A DNA stretch of 64,000 bases, from positions 1 to 64,000 of the forward strand of contig NZ_CAKLBU010000022.1 in NCBI RefSeq assembly GCF_920984735.1. Direction: 5' to 3'. The position numbers and the translations under genes are program-made. The notes under the pieces are model-generated. The model was given only the letters and a program-made list of their open reading frames with translations, was not told where the DNA came from and did not search any database. Source of the stretch: Pedobacter sp. Leaf250 (GTDB lineage: Bacteria; Bacteroidota; Bacteroidia; Sphingobacteriales; Sphingobacteriaceae). Positions 44,858 to 54,643 of the stretch are shown piece after piece; position 1 is the stretch's first letter; the number at the start of each line of letters is the position of its first letter.

Positions 44858-47800
44858 ATGCAACTTACCCGATTAGAAATTAAAGGATTTAAAAGCTTTG
44901 GCGACAAAGTGACCATCAATTTTAATGAAGGAGTTACAGCTATTGTGGGTCCGAACGGTTGTGGAAAATCGAATGTTATTGATGCCATGCGTTGGGTTTT
45001 AGGTGAGCAAAGTACCAAAGCGCTACGCTCTGAAAAGATGGAGAACATCATTTTCAATGGCACTAAAAACCGTAAACAGGCGCAATTGGCTGAGGTTTCC
45101 TTAAGCTTCGATAACACTAAAAACATTCTTCCCACAGCTTACTCGCAAGTTACGATTACCCGAAAATTATATAGAAATGGCGATAGCGAATATCGATTGA
45201 ATGATGTTCAATGTCGTTTAAAAGATATTACCGATTTATTTCTTGATACGGGAATTGGCTCAGATAGTTATTCGATCATTGAGCTGAAAATGGTAGATGA
45301 AATCATTACCAATAAAGAACATAGTCGCCGCTCATTGTTTGAAGAAGCTTCGGGAATATCGAAATACAAGCTTCGTAAGAAACAAACTTTTAACAAATTA
45401 AAAGATACAGAAGCTGATTTAGAACGTGTTGAAGATTTGCTTTTTGAAATTGAAAAGAATTTAAAAACCCTTGAAAATCAAGCCCGTAAAGCTGAACGCT
45501 ACTATAAACTGAAAGAACAATATCGCGAATTGAGCGTTCAATTGGCTACACACAGAATCGCCTTTTTCCGTACCGATTTAAATGCACTAGAAAGCCAGGA
45601 ACAGAGTCAGCAAGTTTTAAAAACGGAATTAAGCACCAAAATCGATACCCGGGAAGCTGAACTTCAAAAGCTTAAACTCGAGAGCATTAATCAGGAGAAA
45701 AACCTTTCCGTTCAGCAGAAAACTACAAATGAATTGGTTTCGAAAATTCGTGCTTACGAAAGTGAAAAGAAAGTAAAAAACGAGCAAATGCGTTTCTTGC
45801 AGGAAAAAGAAACGCGTTTATCAGGTGAACTTGAAAAGGATAAAAATCAGGTTAACCACATTAAATATAACATTAAGCGCTTAAACGAAGAAGTGCTAAT
45901 AGAAACCGAAGTTTTTAATAAAATAGAATCTGATTTAAAACTTTTAAAATCGTCTCTCGATACATTACGTGAACAACAGCAGATAGAGAAAAATCGGATT
46001 GACAACCTGATTAAATCGGTTAACGATCTACAAAATCAAGTTTATCAATCGCAAAAAGAAATCGATATTTTAAACATCCAAAAAGATGCTTTAGTACAGG
46101 AAACCAGCAGAAATGTTGATGATACGGAAACCAAAACATCAGAATTAAAAGCATTCGACCATGCTTTGGCAGAATTGGATGTTCAGGTTGCTAAAAAGCA
46201 AATCAATATCAAACAACTTAAAGAAGCTGAAGAAATTTTAAAAGAAAAATTGCTCGAATCGGAAATTAACTTAAGCGCTAACAAAGAGAAACTAACTGCC
46301 GAAAATCGTAAAAAAGATGCAAAACAGAACGAATATAACCTTACAAAATCACTTGTAGATAGTTTAGAGGGTTTTCCAGAATCCATTCGCTTCCTTAAAA
46401 AGAATAGTGCATTTGCAAAAAGTGCCTTACTCCTATCAGATATTTTATTCTGTGATGAGGATTACCGCATCGCTATTGAAAATTATTTGGAGCCGGTGAT
46501 GAATCATTACGTGGTTGATAAATATGCTGATGCTGTTCAGGCGATCAATTTATTAACCGATGCCAGTCGCGGGCGGGCAAACTTTTTTATTTTAGAGAAC
46601 ATTCCTGATAAAAACCCAACGCTTGCCACACATGATGGCTTAATTTCAGCCTTATCTGTAATTGAGGTTGATAAAAAGTACCAGCAACTTTGCAATTTGC
46701 TCTTGCAAAATGTATATATCGCCATTACAGAACATGAAAATATCTTCAAAGAAACACCAACTGAAAGTATAACCATTTTGGCCAAAAACGGAAAATATGC
46801 GCAGACTAAGTTTACTTTGGGGGGCGGTTCCGTTGGCTTATTCGAAGGAAAAAGAATTGGGCGTGCTAAAAACCTGGAGAATTTAGCAAAAGAAATTAAA
46901 GCATCAGAATCGCTGATAAATCAATACAATACCACGATTACTACTGAAACTGATAATATCTTTAACCTCAAAAACGCCTCAAAAATTAATCAGATTAATA
47001 CTTTGCAGCAGGAATTGAATCGTTTTATAAATGAGCAAATCTCTGTCCAAACGCGTCGAGACCAATACCAGGAATTTATCACGACCAGCGAAAACCGCAA
47101 AACGGATATTGCACAAAAGATAGTTTCGATACAAAAATCGCTTTCAGAAAAGTTGCCTGCATTGGTTGAATTACAGAAAAAGCAACAACAAGACCATCTA
47201 AACCTCCAAGAACAGCAATTGAATTACCAGGAAGTGGCCGATCAGGTAAATGAATCTGCAGGAAAATATAATCAGGATAATATTCGTTTTCATCAACAGC
47301 AAAATAAATTATCAGGCTTAGAGAAAGATTTGGATTATCGATTTGTGCAAGAGGAAGCTTTGAACAAAAGAATTGCGCAAAATGATAAAGAACTTCAGGA
47401 AACTTTAACTCAAATTACGGCAACTTTACAACATACCGATTTAAGTGATGATACGCTTTTGGAGATGTATCAGCAGCGTGAAGAGCTGGAAAAAGGTCTT
47501 GCCGAAGTTGAAAAAGAGTATTTTGACAATAAGGGCAATATTAATGAGCTGGAAAATAACATGGCAATCATTCGTAAAAACCGTGAGAAAACCGATTTTC
47601 TGTTAACCGAAATTAAGGACAAAAAGAATACGCTTAAAATAGATTTAAATTCGCTTAAAGAACGCTTGGCAGTGGAATTTAATATCGATATCAACGACTT
47701 ATTAGAAACGGAAAGCGAAGTTGAAATTACTGAGAGTGAGTTTGAAATTCGCCAGAAAGTAGAGAAAATGAAACGCCAGTTAGATGAATTTGGTGCCATA

Positions 47801-48397
47801 AACTCAATGGCAATGGAGGCTTTTAAAGAAATGGAAGAGCGATATACCTTTATTCAAAATCAGAAAAAAGACCTTAACGCAGCTAAGACGGACCTTTTGC
47901 AAACCATCAAAGAAATTGACGATACTGCGAAAGATAAATTTATGCAAGCCTTTACACAAGCTCGGGAGCATTTCATTGTTGTTTTTCGTTCATTATTTAA
48001 TGAAGAAGATAGTTGCGATCTGATTTTATCTGATGTAAACAATCCTTTAGAAGCTGATATTGATATCATTGCCCGTCCGAAAGGTAAAAGACCATTGTCT
48101 ATCAATCAGTTATCTGGTGGAGAAAAAACGTTAACGGCTACAGCCTTATTGTTTTCACTTTACCTTTTAAAACCTGCCCCATTCTGTATTTTCGATGAGG
48201 TTGACGCACCATTGGATGATACAAACATTGATAAATTCAACAATATTATCCGCAAATTCTCTGATCAGTCTCAGTTTATTATCGTTTCCCACAACAAACG
48301 AACCATTGCCAGTACCGATATTATTTATGGTGTTACGATGGTAGAACAAGGCGTTTCGAGGGTTGTGGCGGTAGATTTGAGGGAAGTAGCGGCATAA
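44858..48397 (+). CDS. smc: chromosome segregation ATPase Smc
   Basis: 1179 residues, the normal Smc length. Walker A IVGPNGCGKSNVIDAMRWVLGE (about 29-50) at the N-terminus. Coiled coil from about 170 to 490, hinge about 510-660 and second coil about 680-1030. The C-terminal signature is QLSGGEKTLTATALLFSLYL (about 1084-1103) with Walker B CIFDEVDAPLDD (about 1111-1122). It works in chromosome condensation and segregation, normally with ScpA and ScpB, which are not in this window. It is followed by a purine-rich spacer. Confidence 0.95.
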   Translation: MQLTRLEIKGFKSFGDKVTINFNEGVTAIVGPNGCGKSNVIDAMRWVLGEQSTKALRSEKMENIIFNGTKNRKQAQLAEVSLSFDNTKNILPTAYSQVTITRKLYRNGDSEYRLNDVQCRLKDITDLFLDTGIGSDSYSIIELKMVDEIITNKEHSRRSLFEEASGISKYKLRKKQTFNKLKDTEADLERVEDLLFEIEKNLKTLENQARKAERYYKLKEQYRELSVQLATHRIAFFRTDLNALESQEQSQQVLKTELSTKIDTREAELQKLKLESINQEKNLSVQQKTTNELVSKIRAYESEKKVKNEQMRFLQEKETRLSGELEKDKNQVNHIKYNIKRLNEEVLIETEVFNKIESDLKLLKSSLDTLREQQQIEKNRIDNLIKSVNDLQNQVYQSQKEIDILNIQKDALVQETSRNVDDTETKTSELKAFDHALAELDVQVAKKQINIKQLKEAEEILKEKLLESEINLSANKEKLTAENRKKDAKQNEYNLTKSLVDSLEGFPESIRFLKKNSAFAKSALLLSDILFCDEDYRIAIENYLEPVMNHYVVDKYADAVQAINLLTDASRGRANFFILENIPDKNPTLATHDGLISALSVIEVDKKYQQLCNLLLQNVYIAITEHENIFKETPTESITILAKNGKYAQTKFTLGGGSVGLFEGKRIGRAKNLENLAKEIKASESLINQYNTTITTETDNIFNLKNASKINQINTLQQELNRFINEQISVQTRRDQYQEFITTSENRKTDIAQKIVSIQKSLSEKLPALVELQKKQQQDHLNLQEQQLNYQEVADQVNESAGKYNQDNIRFHQQQNKLSGLEKDLDYRFVQEEALNKRIAQNDKELQETLTQITATLQHTDLSDDTLLEMYQQREELEKGLAEVEKEYFDNKGNINELENNMAIIRKNREKTDFLLTEIKDKKNTLKIDLNSLKERLAVEFNIDINDLLETESEVEITESEFEIRQKVEKMKRQLDEFGAINSMAMEAFKEMEERYTFIQNQKKDLNAAKTDLLQTIKEIDDTAKDKFMQAFTQAREHFIVVFRSLFNEEDSCDLILSDVNNPLEADIDIIARPKGKRPLSINQLSGGEKTLTATALLFSLYLLKPAPFCIFDEVDAPLDDTNIDKFNNIIRKFSDQSQFIIVSHNKRTIASTDIIYGVTMVEQGVSRVVAVDLREVAA

Positions 48398-48702
48398 AGT
48401 TGGGAGCTGAAAGTTTAAAGCTCAAAGAAGAAAGATTAAAGCAAAAAGTATAACGCTCGAATACCGTCTTCGCCAGGAGGCTTTTTCAGCCGAAGAATCA
48501 ATCTCATTCGAAATATTATTTTAGCAAAAAAAGGGTTGCTTCGTACCTCAAAATGACGACTGCTACAAAATGTTATCCATATTTATTGTTATAAAATAAA
48601 TTAATCCCCGGCATGACAATTCCTCAGCTGTGTAATACAGCATCAAAAACAGCGTTTGAATAACATACTGAAAAACGTATATTTGTTTAAGAAGTTAAAA
48701 TT
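48398..48702. other. noncoding spacer between smc and the toxin-antitoxin pair
   Basis: The first ~55 bases are purine-rich degenerate repeats (GAAAGTTTAAAGCTC-like). Near 48460-48560 comes repeat-like DNA ending CCTCAAAATGACG, of the kind also seen near 33640. No gene supported. Confidence 0.5.
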
Positions 48703-48912
48703 ATGTTAGCAACTTTTAAAGGATATTACGAAAAAGGGAAAATTATATTAGAAGAAAATGCACCTGTTCAAACAAAAACAGATGTTATTGTCACATTTTT
48801 AACAGAAGAAAAACCTCATTTTCCAAAAAGAATTCCTGGTGCTTTTAAAGGAAAGGTGACTTTGCCTGATGATTTTGACGAACCGCTAGACGATTTAAAG
48901 GAATATATGTAA
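48703..48912 (+). CDS. antitoxin of a VapBC-like pair
   Basis: 69 residues. N-terminal beta-rich segment ATFKGYYEKGKIILEENAPV and ADVIV-like strand TKTDVIVTFLTEE, typical of short antitoxins found before Sll0205-type PIN toxins. The acidic C-terminal tail (DDFDEPLDDLKEYM) would wrap the toxin. It overlaps the toxin start by one base. The antitoxin probably represses the operon, although its DNA-binding fold is not obvious. Confidence 0.75.
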   Translation: MLATFKGYYEKGKIILEENAPVQTKTDVIVTFLTEEKPHFPKRIPGAFKGKVTLPDDFDEPLDDLKEYM

Positions 48913-49304
48913 TGGCATCTAATTATTACATTTTAGATACTCATTGCTTAATCTGGTTTCAAGAGGATAATCCAAAAATACCTCGAGAGGTTATGGATCT
49001 CATTCAGAATACAAATAATATTATATTTTTTAGTCAAATAAGTCTTTTTGAGATTTCAATAAAGCAATCAATTGGCAAATTACCTCATTTTAACATTACA
49101 TCAGAAGACATTTACAATCAGGCTTTGGCTGATGGATTTACCTTTCTTCCCATAGAAAATTCCGCAATATTTAGTTATCGAACTATCCCTTTAATAAATG
49201 AACACAGAGACCCATTTGATAGATTGTTGATTTCTTCAGCACTGCAAAAGGATGCTACTTTATTGTCGGCTGATGAAAAATTAAACATTACACAGATATT
49301 TTAA
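48912..49304 (+). CDS. PIN-domain toxin, VapC-like
   Basis: 130 residues. PIN fold with acidic residues in YILDTHCLIWF (Asp9), LFEISIKQSIGK (Glu near 52), HRDPFDRLLISSA (Asp near 100-104) and the SADEKL end. The set is complete, so the nuclease should be active, cutting an RNA target unless bound by the antitoxin. It belongs to the Sll0205-like group. The pair sits in repeat-laden DNA between smc and a peptidase gene, suggesting insertion. Confidence 0.82.
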   Translation: MASNYYILDTHCLIWFQEDNPKIPREVMDLIQNTNNIIFFSQISLFEISIKQSIGKLPHFNITSEDIYNQALADGFTFLPIENSAIFSYRTIPLINEHRDPFDRLLISSALQKDATLLSADEKLNITQIF

Positions 49305-49363
49305 AATTGTACTGGAGTTAATAAAAATACAATTGCAGGATATTTTACAATTAAGAAAAAAAC

Positions 49364-50338
49364 ATGAAAATCCTATATATCATTCCCTTGGCTATTATGC
49401 TAAGCTGCTGTTCATCAGTTAAAAACCAAACTTCAACTGGCGCTGAAAAATTAGATAATCAACTTTTAAAAGATGTTGAAGTATTATCTTCTGATGCCTA
49501 TCAAGGTAGAAAAACCGGAACTAAGGGTGCTGAGATGGCCAGAGCCTATATTATTGACCGTTTCCAAAAACTAGGTTTAAAATCTTATCCTCAACATGTA
49601 AACTATGCACAGGAATTTACTTTTAATTCAAGAGGGGGTACAAAAGTTAACGGCACAAATATTATTGGCTATATTCCTGGCAAAGGAACGAATGTTATTG
49701 TTGTTTCAGCCCACTACGATCATTTAGGCGTAGTAAAGGATGATGTATTTAATGGAGCCGACGACAATGCATCCGGTACGGCTGGACTTTTAAAAATTGC
49801 CACCTACTTTGCAAAGAACAAACCAAATAACACCATAATCTTTGCTTCTTTTGATGCTGAAGAAATGGGCTTACAAGGCGCAAAGGCATTTGTTGCCAAT
49901 CCGCCTGTAAATATTAATACCATAGCTATCAACTTAAATATGGATATGATTGGCCACAGCGACAAGAGTGAGCTTTATGTAGCTGGCACGTTCAAATATC
50001 CAGAATTAAAAAAGTATGTTGATACCACAAGAAAAGAAATAAAGGTTATTTTAGGTCACGATGATCCTAAGCTTGGTCATGATGATTGGACAAACCAAAG
50101 CGACCAAGGTGCTTTTAATGCTAAAAATATCCCATTCTTGTACTTTGGGGTTGAAGACCATAAAGATTACCATAAAGCCACCGATGAATATTCTACCATT
50201 ACAAAACAGTTCTTTAGCGATGCAGCTAATGCAGTGTTAGAAGTTGTTAAAAGTGTAGACAAACAGTCCAGTTTACAACAATCGCTAAAGGATAAGATGC
50301 GAATGACTGACAATCCTCAGAAAATGAATAAGTTTTAG
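49364..50338 (+). CDS. M28-family aminopeptidase lipoprotein
   Basis: 324 residues. Lipoprotein-like signal (MKILYIIPLAIMLSCCSS). M28 zinc site: VVSAHYDHLG (about 124-133), NGADDNASGTAGLL (about 140-153), FDAEEMGLQGA (about 175-185), NMDMIGHSD and a late His in FGVEDHKDYHKATDEY. It removes N-terminal amino acids in the periplasm or at the surface. It is convergent with rsmG, with just 2 bases between the stop codons. Confidence 0.88.
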   Translation: MKILYIIPLAIMLSCCSSVKNQTSTGAEKLDNQLLKDVEVLSSDAYQGRKTGTKGAEMARAYIIDRFQKLGLKSYPQHVNYAQEFTFNSRGGTKVNGTNIIGYIPGKGTNVIVVSAHYDHLGVVKDDVFNGADDNASGTAGLLKIATYFAKNKPNNTIIFASFDAEEMGLQGAKAFVANPPVNINTIAINLNMDMIGHSDKSELYVAGTFKYPELKKYVDTTRKEIKVILGHDDPKLGHDDWTNQSDQGAFNAKNIPFLYFGVEDHKDYHKATDEYSTITKQFFSDAANAVLEVVKSVDKQSSLQQSLKDKMRMTDNPQKMNKF

Positions 50339-50340
50339 GC

Positions 50341-50976
50341 TTACTGCGGTACATAAACCACATATTTGGTTTCAAAAAAATCTTCCTCAAACAATTCTGA
50401 AAGTGGATATAATTCTGCTTTCAGTTTTGATTCCTTTATTTCTTCAGCCAAATCGCCACCTTTTAAATACAAAATTCCATTAGGAATGGCATTAATTGAA
50501 TCTTTTTTGAATTTTCCTTGTATCCATGGGTAAAATTCGCCCAAGCGAGTTACCGCTCTTGAAACCACAAAATTGAACTTTTCTTTCACTTGCTCTGCCC
50601 TTAAATGATCAGCTTTTAAATTATCCAATCCCAAAGCAGAAGCTACTTCTTTAACAACCTTTATTTTTTTTCCTATAGAATCAACCAAATAAAACTGCGT
50701 ATCAGGAAAAAGTATGGCCAACGGAATACCAGGAAAACCTCCGCCTGTACCTACATCCAATACAGATTCGCCAGCTTTAAAAGTGCAGATTTTTGCTATA
50801 CCTAATGAATGTAAAACATGGCGTTCATATAATTCTTCGATGTCTTTCCTAGAAATCACATTGATTTGTGCATTCCAATAGCTATACAAATCAAATAGTT
50901 GTGAAAACTGGTCTATTTGTTTCGCAGTCAAATCAGGAAAATATTTTAAAATGATATCTGGTTTTATATCAGCCAT
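50341..50976 (-). CDS. rsmG: 16S rRNA (guanine527-N7)-methyltransferase RsmG
   Basis: 211 residues. The SAM-binding motif LDVGTGGGFPGIPLAILFP (about 69-87) and SRKDIEELYERHVLHSLG are diagnostic of RsmG/GidB. NFVVSRAVTRL (about 128-138) matches the family's SRA motif. It methylates G527 of 16S rRNA; loss gives low-level streptomycin resistance in other bacteria. Upstream lies a spacer with the purine-to-pyrimidine pattern. Confidence 0.93.
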   Translation of the reverse strand: MADIKPDIILKYFPDLTAKQIDQFSQLFDLYSYWNAQINVISRKDIEELYERHVLHSLGIAKICTFKAGESVLDVGTGGGFPGIPLAILFPDTQFYLVDSIGKKIKVVKEVASALGLDNLKADHLRAEQVKEKFNFVVSRAVTRLGEFYPWIQGKFKKDSINAIPNGILYLKGGDLAEEIKESKLKAELYPLSELFEEDFFETKYVVYVPQ

Positions 50977-51082
50977 ATTTATAAATTAAAATTAGAAAGT
51001 TAAGGTTCAAAGTCAAATACGCTAAGTTCTATCCTATTCTAATTAGTCTAAACTCTCAATATTTTTCAATTGTAAATCTGTT

Positions 51083-52210
51083 TTATTTCCAATTCACTTT
51101 TTTCTTACCAAACATGGCTAGAAATCCATTGATGGTTAAAAACAGAAACAAAAGTATATCTAAAATCGGGAACCACCAACGCAAATCGCCATAGTTTAAA
51201 CGTTTCAGTAACCTTGGATAAACAAAACATTTAATGATGATGCTCAATAAAAGAATTCCACCTGCGGTAAATTGTGCTTCCCGACTTAAAAACATACATC
51301 CAATAAAGAATCCGTAAAACAGAAATTGCATCACAATTTGCAGACTTAAAATAAATTTATGCTTTGATTTATATAATTTTCCGGCACCAAAATGACGCTT
51401 TTTTTGTCGAAGGTAACCCGCCCAGGTATGATTAGGCTCACTCCAAACATGGCTTTCCTGGTTTAACCTTATTTCGGTATTGTGTTTATTTGCATGTGCA
51501 TTTACGAATAAATCATCATCGCCAGATGGAATATGCATGTGCGATGCAAAACCCTTATTTTTAAAAAATAACGATTTTTTATAAGCCATATTTCTGCCCA
51601 CTCCCATATATGGCATGCCTTTTAAAGCAAATCCTAAATAGTTTACAGCAGTAAAAAATGTTTCGAAACGAATAAGTGCATTTAATAAACCTTTACGTTT
51701 AAGGTATGGCGAATAACCCAAAACAATATCGATTTCTTCATTTGCAGGTTGTTGCATATCAAATAACCAATTATTAGCAGCAGGTGTACAATCCGCATCG
51801 GTAAATACTAACCAATCGTATTTAGCGGCTTTAATCCCCATTGTTACCGCGAACTTTTTCCCTGCCAGGAATTTATCATTATCTAAAATCTTAACCACTT
51901 TTAGATGATCATATTTTTTCTCCCAAGCTTCTAAAAATTCTTCCGTACCATCCCACGAACGGTCATTTACTACCACGACCTCAAATTCAGGGTAATTCTG
52001 ATGGAGAACCGAAGGAAGGTATTGTTCGAGATTTCTGATTTCATTTCTTGCACAAATAATGACACTTATTGGCTTGAGAGCTATTTCCGGCATTTGTTCA
52101 ACATTGGTATTGGCTAATTTTAAGTGTACGAAAAGAACATAGTATAATTGAACAATTAAGCAAAATGCTAAAAAGGAAAGCAGTATAATTTCTGGCAGGG
52201 TTAATATCAC
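51083..52210 (-). CDS. family 2 glycosyltransferase with membrane segments
   Basis: 375 residues. N-terminal helix (about 4-25), then a GT-A domain with ISVIICARNEIRNLEQYLPS (about 48-67), VVVVNDRSWDGT, the metal-binding FTDADCTPA (about 131-139) and HVWSEPNHTWAGYLRQKKRHFGAGK, the QxxRW-like region. Two to three helices follow at about 285-365. It adds a sugar to a lipid or polysaccharide on the membrane. The product is unknown. It is divergent from tgt. Confidence 0.85.
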   Translation of the reverse strand: MILTLPEIILLSFLAFCLIVQLYYVLFVHLKLANTNVEQMPEIALKPISVIICARNEIRNLEQYLPSVLHQNYPEFEVVVVNDRSWDGTEEFLEAWEKKYDHLKVVKILDNDKFLAGKKFAVTMGIKAAKYDWLVFTDADCTPAANNWLFDMQQPANEEIDIVLGYSPYLKRKGLLNALIRFETFFTAVNYLGFALKGMPYMGVGRNMAYKKSLFFKNKGFASHMHIPSGDDDLFVNAHANKHNTEIRLNQESHVWSEPNHTWAGYLRQKKRHFGAGKLYKSKHKFILSLQIVMQFLFYGFFIGCMFLSREAQFTAGGILLLSIIIKCFVYPRLLKRLNYGDLRWWFPILDILLFLFLTINGFLAMFGKKKVNWK

Positions 52211-52389
52211 GATGGTAAGATAAATAGGCGCAAATTTCTCATTTTTAATCTGTAATATGCCTGATGTTGAAAAAAATAAGAAGGATTAATGTAATAAACT
52301 GATTTTGGGAAGCAATCTACATCGGCCTATATCCTAATTTCTTCTCCCATTAAACTCATTAACAATATATATAGGTGTTTTAAATTTGT

Positions 52390-52397
52390 TACTTTTG
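52390..52397 (+). promoter_or_regulatory. tgt: -7 element (TACTTTTG) for tgt
   Basis: TACTTTTG followed by CATAC. The start codon is at 52406, so the message would have a leader of only a few bases. I see no -33 TTG at the standard distance. Confidence 0.45.
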
Positions 52398-52405
52398 CAT
52401 ACTAT

Positions 52406-53536
52406 ATGAAATTTACTTTACAGGCAAACGATCCTTTATCAAAAGCCAGAGCAGGAACCGTAACAACGGCTCGCGGAGAAATACAAACCCCTATTTTTAT
52501 GCCTGTGGGCACAGCTGGAACGGTTAAAGCTGTTCATCAGCGTGAGCTTAAAGAAGATATTGATGCGCAAATTATCCTTGGAAATACTTACCATTTATAT
52601 TTAAGACCAGGGTTGGACATTTTAGAAAGCGCCGGGGGATTACACAAGTTTATAGGCTGGGATCGTCCGATTTTAACTGATAGTGGTGGTTATCAGGTTT
52701 ATTCCCTAAGTAAGGTTCGAAAAATTAAGGAAGAAGGCGTAACCTTCCATTCACATATTGATGGTTCAAAACACCTTTTTACGCCAGAATATGCGATGGA
52801 TATTCAGCGAACCATTGGAGCCGATATTATTATGGCTTTCGATGAGTGCACACCCTATCCCTGCGATTATACCTACGCAGCGCAATCTATTAAAATGACA
52901 CACCGTTGGTTAAAACGTTGTTGTACACATTTCGATAATACAGAACCAAAATATGGTTTCGATCAAACCTTATTTCCTATTGTTCAGGGTTCGGTTTACA
53001 AAGATTTACGTATAAAATCGGCAGAATTTATTGCCAGCATGAACCGTGAAGGGAATGCAATCGGCGGTTTATCGGTTGGTGAACCTGCTGAAGAAATGTA
53101 CGCCATGACCGAAGTGGTTTGTGATATATTACCTTATGAAAAACCGCGTTATTTAATGGGTGTTGGTACACCGATCAATATTTTAGAAAATATTGCGCTC
53201 GGAGTAGATATGTTTGATTGTGTAATGCCAACAAGGAATGCACGAAACGGGATGCTTTTTACCCGAAACGGGATCATCAACATTAGAAATAAAAAGTGGG
53301 AAAATGATTTTTCTCCATTGGATGCCGAAAGTGATTTACATGCCGACCAAGTAACCAGCAAAGCCTATTTAAGGCATTTGGTACACAGCAAAGAAATGCT
53401 TGGCGCTCAAATTGCAACACTGCATAATTTACATTTCTATTTGTGGCTGGTTAAGCAAGCCCGTGAGAAAATAATTTCTGGAGAATTCTATGAATGGAAA
53501 AACAAAATGGTAAAAATTTTAGGCAACAAATTATAA
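52406..53536 (+). CDS. tgt: tRNA-guanine transglycosylase Tgt, lacking zinc cysteines
   Basis: 376 residues. Exchanges guanine for a queuine precursor at the wobble position of certain tRNAs. Catalytic Asp in ILTDSGGYQVYS (about 89-100) and nucleophile Asp in GVDMFDCVMPTRNARNG (about 265-281). In zinc-containing Tgt, three cysteines follow PLDAE; here the positions are Ser309, Leu311 and Asp314 (PLDAESDLHAD), though His340 (TLHNLHFYL) remains. The fold around it (TSKAYLRHLVHSKEMLGAQ) is otherwise normal, so this is probably a natural zinc-free variant, not a dead gene. First gene of an operon with an LptF/G permease and an EamA transporter. Confidence 0.92.
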   Translation: MKFTLQANDPLSKARAGTVTTARGEIQTPIFMPVGTAGTVKAVHQRELKEDIDAQIILGNTYHLYLRPGLDILESAGGLHKFIGWDRPILTDSGGYQVYSLSKVRKIKEEGVTFHSHIDGSKHLFTPEYAMDIQRTIGADIIMAFDECTPYPCDYTYAAQSIKMTHRWLKRCCTHFDNTEPKYGFDQTLFPIVQGSVYKDLRIKSAEFIASMNREGNAIGGLSVGEPAEEMYAMTEVVCDILPYEKPRYLMGVGTPINILENIALGVDMFDCVMPTRNARNGMLFTRNGIINIRNKKWENDFSPLDAESDLHADQVTSKAYLRHLVHSKEMLGAQIATLHNLHFYLWLVKQAREKIISGEFYEWKNKMVKILGNKL

Positions 53537-53537
53537 A

Positions 53538-54641
53538 ATGAGTCTAATAAAAGGGAGAATAAAAATTATTGATCAATATATCATTGGCAAATACCTGGGT
53601 ACCTTTATATATACCTTAGCTATTTTCGTGATCATTATTGTCGTTTTCGATCTGTCGGAAAAAATGGATGATTTTATGAAGAGCGGACTAAGTTTTTGGG
53701 GCGTACTCACCAAATACTATGCTGGCTCAATCCCTTTTTATGTGAATATGCTTTCCCCGTTGATCAACTTTATTGCGGTTATCTTTTTTACAGCAAAAAT
53801 GGCTGATCAAACTGAAATTGTGCCCATACTAAGTGGAGGCGTGAGTTTTAATCGTTTCCTTTTCCCTTACTTCGTATCTGCAACTATAATTTTTTCTGCC
53901 AATTTAGTTTCCAATCTTTACATTTTACCTTACACAAATACGCTTAAAAATAGTTTTGAGAATACTTTTGTAAAGCGTAACGATCCATCAACTAAATCCA
54001 ATATCCACATGAAATTGGATAACAAAACCTATATTTATATTGAAAGCTTTGATAATAAAACCAATTACGGATATCGCTTTACGCTAGATAATTTCAACGG
54101 CGATGTGATGGTTAAAAAGATTGTTGCTGACAATATTAAATGGGATTCATTAAAGCGCAAATGGCAACTCAGTAACTACTCCATCAGGAAAATTGATGGC
54201 TTAAAAGAAAGTATGGTTTATGGAAGTGGCAAAGTAAAAGATACCATTTTAGATATGCGTCCAGATGACTTTTCTGCTTACGATAATGTGGTGCAAAATC
54301 TATCAACCAAGGAGCTTTCAGAGAAGATCAGCAAGGAAAAAATTCGTGGTACGGGAATTATGAACGACCTGGAATTTGAAAAGTTTAAACGTTACTTACA
54401 TCCGCTTTCAGCTTACATTTTAACGCTTATAGGAGTAGCCCTGTCATCACGTAAAGTTCGTGGCGGTGTTGGCGTTTCTTTGGGTATTGGCATCTTCATT
54501 AGTTTTGCCTACATAGTATTCAATCAATTTACGCAGATGTTTTCTACCAAAGGCGGATTACCTCCTTTTATCGCAGTGATATTGCCTACAATTGTATTCG
54601 GCGTCTTGGGCATTTACCTACTGCAGAGAGCTCCAAAATAG
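53538..54641 (+). CDS. LptF/LptG family lipopolysaccharide permease
   Basis: 367 residues of the YjgP/YjgQ family. Six transmembrane helices, three before and three after a periplasmic beta-jellyroll domain (about 145-280). Family features are DQYIIGKYLGTFIYTLAIF at the N-terminus and FKRYLHPLSAYILTLIGVALSSRK (about 278-301). Two such proteins normally form the ABC core LptFG that lifts lipopolysaccharide to the Lpt bridge. The other copy is outside this window. It follows tgt by one base. Confidence 0.9.
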   Translation: MSLIKGRIKIIDQYIIGKYLGTFIYTLAIFVIIIVVFDLSEKMDDFMKSGLSFWGVLTKYYAGSIPFYVNMLSPLINFIAVIFFTAKMADQTEIVPILSGGVSFNRFLFPYFVSATIIFSANLVSNLYILPYTNTLKNSFENTFVKRNDPSTKSNIHMKLDNKTYIYIESFDNKTNYGYRFTLDNFNGDVMVKKIVADNIKWDSLKRKWQLSNYSIRKIDGLKESMVYGSGKVKDTILDMRPDDFSAYDNVVQNLSTKELSEKISKEKIRGTGIMNDLEFEKFKRYLHPLSAYILTLIGVALSSRKVRGGVGVSLGIGIFISFAYIVFNQFTQMFSTKGGLPPFIAVILPTIVFGVLGIYLLQRAPK

Positions 54642-54643
54642 CA

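Noticed and set aside
44635-45135. 166-codon minus-strand frame before and opposite the smc start
   Set aside because: Overlaps the Walker A region of Smc and repeat DNA. It shows no recognisable domain.
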